From Candidatus Saccharimonadota bacterium (lineage in GTDB: Bacteria; Patescibacteriota; Saccharimonadia; Saccharimonadales; UBA4665), in NCBI GenBank assembly GCA_029288515.1, contig JARIHB010000147.1, positions 1 to 8,010 of the forward strand: a stretch of DNA of 8,010 bases, read 5' to 3'. The notes beneath the pieces were generated by a model, which saw only the letters and a list, made by a program, of their open reading frames with translations, made no database searches and was not told where the DNA came from. Of the stretch, positions 6,626 to 8,010 are shown one piece after another. Both the position numbers and the translations under genes were made by a program. Each line of letters starts with the position of its first letter. Positions within the stretch are counted from its first letter, which is position 1.

Positions 6626-6654
6626 ATGGTACGTCGCGGCTCGGGAAATAGCAA
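6626..6654 (-). promoter_or_regulatory. Candidate sigma70-type promoter for the ELWxxDGT gene
   Basis: On the minus strand TTGCTA (6649-6654; 4 of 6 matches to TTGACA) is followed after exactly 17 nt by TACCAT (6626-6631; 4 of 6 matches to TATAAT). Transcription would start near 6619 and leave a short leader just covering the Shine-Dalgarno. The -35 overlaps a near-palindrome (6653-6666, AACGCTTAAACGTT) that could be an operator or chance. Nothing else was seen in the 6603-6713 gap; no clear terminator follows the upstream gene, so read-through from it is possible. Confidence 0.3.
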
Positions 6655-6713
6655 CGCTTAAACGTTCGGCAGGAGCGCTGCACTGCGCATTGGTCATATC
6701 GTGCGAGAAGAGT

Positions 6714-7980
6714 TTATGGAGTTGCTATATCGACCCTGAAGTATACCGGGTCGGTGGTGGTCGGTCCGCCCCACAGCACTGTTTTGCTTGGCCAGGTGGA
6801 GCTGCCATCGGTCAGTTGCCTGGCGGTAATATCTCGAGCGCTGGTGGCCGAGCCGGCGTTCTGGTAGTTGCCCGTAAAAACTGTGCCAGAATCCGGGTCG
6901 GCTCTGAGCCGTATAAAAGAGGTGTCATCACTGCCGGTTAAAGCGCTAACCGAGCCCCACGCCGTGCCCGACCAGCGTCTGCTGGAAATAGCCGAACCGT
7001 CACCCCATAACAGCCACGCGACACCCGAATGCGAAGGGTATGTCTCCCATACAATGTCGAAGTTCCGCGAGTTGATATTTTCGACGGTGGCGTCGTGTTC
7101 GGGATGCTGCGTGGCCGTGTCCCACGCCGTGCCCGACCACTTGCGGGTATTGAGGTCGCCGCCGGCATCCTGCACGCCAAACATAATTTCGTCAGAATTG
7201 GGCCGTGACGCCAGCTGTACCCAGTTGGCCTGGCCGCCCATGGCTGGAACGTCCAAAAGGGTCGCCGCGCTCAGCGAGCTGCCGTTCCAGGTGCGATAGT
7301 AGTTATCGGTGGATGTGGTGTCTCCCCACACAAATAATATGTTACCTGAGTTTTGTTCGTATTCGACGTCTATGCCCTTCCGGGTGGGGGTTGAGGCTGT
7401 AGCATCCCAGGTTGCGCCTGTGCCCATATTATTCCAGGCGCTGCCAGTCCAACGCATACCGTATACGTCGCTGTTGGCGTCGATCATAATCAGGGCAATT
7501 TCGTTGCTGCCGTTGACCGGGTTTTGGTCCATCTCGATCCACCGCACCGCGCCGGTAGTCGGCGGCGCCGAAACGGTTACTTGCGAGGATAAGCTGTTGC
7601 CATCCCATATGCGATAGGCAAAATCGGCTGACGCTGCGGTGGGGCTGTAGGCGATTATGGCCCGCCCAGTGGTTTTTTCGTAGGCTATGTCGAAGCTGCG
7701 TGTTGTGGTGGATCCGGTGCCAACCAGCGTTGCATTCCCCCAGCTTGAGCCGTTCCACGCCTGGAAGTAAATGTCACCGGAGCTGTCTTGGGTGCCCAGA
7801 AGCGCCTCGGTGCGATTTGCGGAACTCTTTGTTACCACATAGTCGATAGTTCCCCCTACTGCCTGAGCCGTACCTTCTGCGCCCCAGCTTGATCCATTCC
7901 AAAAGCGATAATACGGCGTGCTGGTCGTTTTGGAGTAAGCCGCTATAACCGGTCCTTTTATGCGTGCCTCCCAGTTGGTT
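6714..7980 (-). CDS. 5'-truncated gene: extracellular-type protein of ~50-aa Trp repeats (WNGSSW)
   Basis: The visible genuine part is 421 codons plus TAA (stop at 6714-6716). The frame stays open to base 8009, but the first ten apparent residues (MGSEMCIRDR) are translated Nextera adapter, so the true start and any signal peptide lie off the contig. The protein is Ser/Thr/Gly/Trp-rich and low in Lys, like exported beta proteins. It consists of tandem repeats with the core [YM]-x-x-W-[NDTS]-G-[SNT]-[SA]-[WL]. Core Trp residues lie at 27, 75, 125, 177, 231, 281 and 336 of the visible part (spacings 48-55), with a degenerate eighth copy near 389 (QLTDGSSTW). Between cores recur FDIAYE- or IDVEYEQ-like strands and GxxxIxFVWGD-like strands, suggesting beta-propeller or beta-sheet repeats. 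No enzymatic motif or C-terminal anchor is seen. It lies upstream of the ELWxxDGT gene on the same strand, 111 nt away. I do not recognise a named family with certainty; an adhesin or sugar-binding propeller is inference. Confidence 0.82.
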
Positions 7981-8010
7981 CTGTCTCTTATACACATCTC
8001 CGAGCCCACG
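7981..8010. other. Nextera mosaic end plus Read-2 adapter (artefact)
   Basis: Bases 7981-7999 are exactly CTGTCTCTTATACACATCT, the reverse complement of the Tn5 mosaic end. Bases 8000-8010 (CCGAGCCCACG) are the start of the Nextera Read-2 adapter. Translated on the minus strand this gives the well-known contaminant strings MCIRDR and, in another frame, MYKRQ. It is not part of the organism's genome. Confidence 0.98.

Noticed and set aside
6661..6700. Possible terminator hairpin in the gap after the WNGSSW-repeat gene (GCGC-AGTGCA-GCGC on the minus strand)
   Set aside because: The stem is only four base pairs and no T-tract follows.
7774..7995. Minus-strand frame starting MYKRQ
   Set aside because: The start is translated Nextera mosaic end, and the rest is an out-of-frame reading of the WNGSSW-repeat gene.

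Overview
The window looks like one short assembled contig, about 7.97 kb of genomic DNA, still carrying Illumina Nextera (Tn5) adapter at both ends: 13 nt of the mosaic end at 1-13, and a full reverse-complement mosaic end plus Read-2 adapter at 7981-8010. The outermost genes on both sides are therefore cut by the library or assembly boundary, and the apparent start of the right-hand gene is translated adapter.

The likely source is a member of the Patescibacteria (Candidate Phyla Radiation), plausibly Candidatus Saccharibacteria, from an untargeted or metagenomic library. This rests on recalled family resemblance. The 138-aa membrane protein matches a small conserved protein type I associate with that group, and the repeat-rich exported proteins with 'GQxLKW...WxCA' modules are also typical of it. 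There is no rRNA, tRNA or core gene to settle the taxonomy. TAA, TAG and TGA all end long reading frames, so the standard bacterial code fits and a UGA=Gly code (as in Gracilibacteria and Absconditabacteria) does not.

Layout: (1) 14-1393 (+), the 3' part of a gene for a soluble, mostly helical protein of unknown function. (2) 1394-1528, an intergenic gap with a small inverted repeat and at most a weak promoter. (3) 1529-3676 and 3690-4106 (+), a two-gene unit 13 nt apart: a membrane-anchored, fibre-like surface protein followed by a small single-pass membrane protein of a conserved type. (4) 4110-6602 (-), a secreted 830-aa protein with nine ELWxxDGT-type repeats, a fibronectin-III-like domain, an Ig-like domain and an unassigned C-terminal region; it converges on gene 3 with only 3 nt between the stops. 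(5) 6603-6713, an intergenic gap with a candidate promoter and a clear Shine-Dalgarno for the ELWxxDGT gene. (6) 6714-7980 (-), the 3' part of a gene made of seven or eight Trp-containing repeats of about 50 aa.

Four of the five genes appear to encode exported or membrane-attached proteins, and three are large repeat or beta-rich proteins. The region therefore looks like a cell-surface or adhesin locus of a small, probably host-associated bacterium. No mobile element, CRISPR array, RNA gene or enzymatic pathway was seen.
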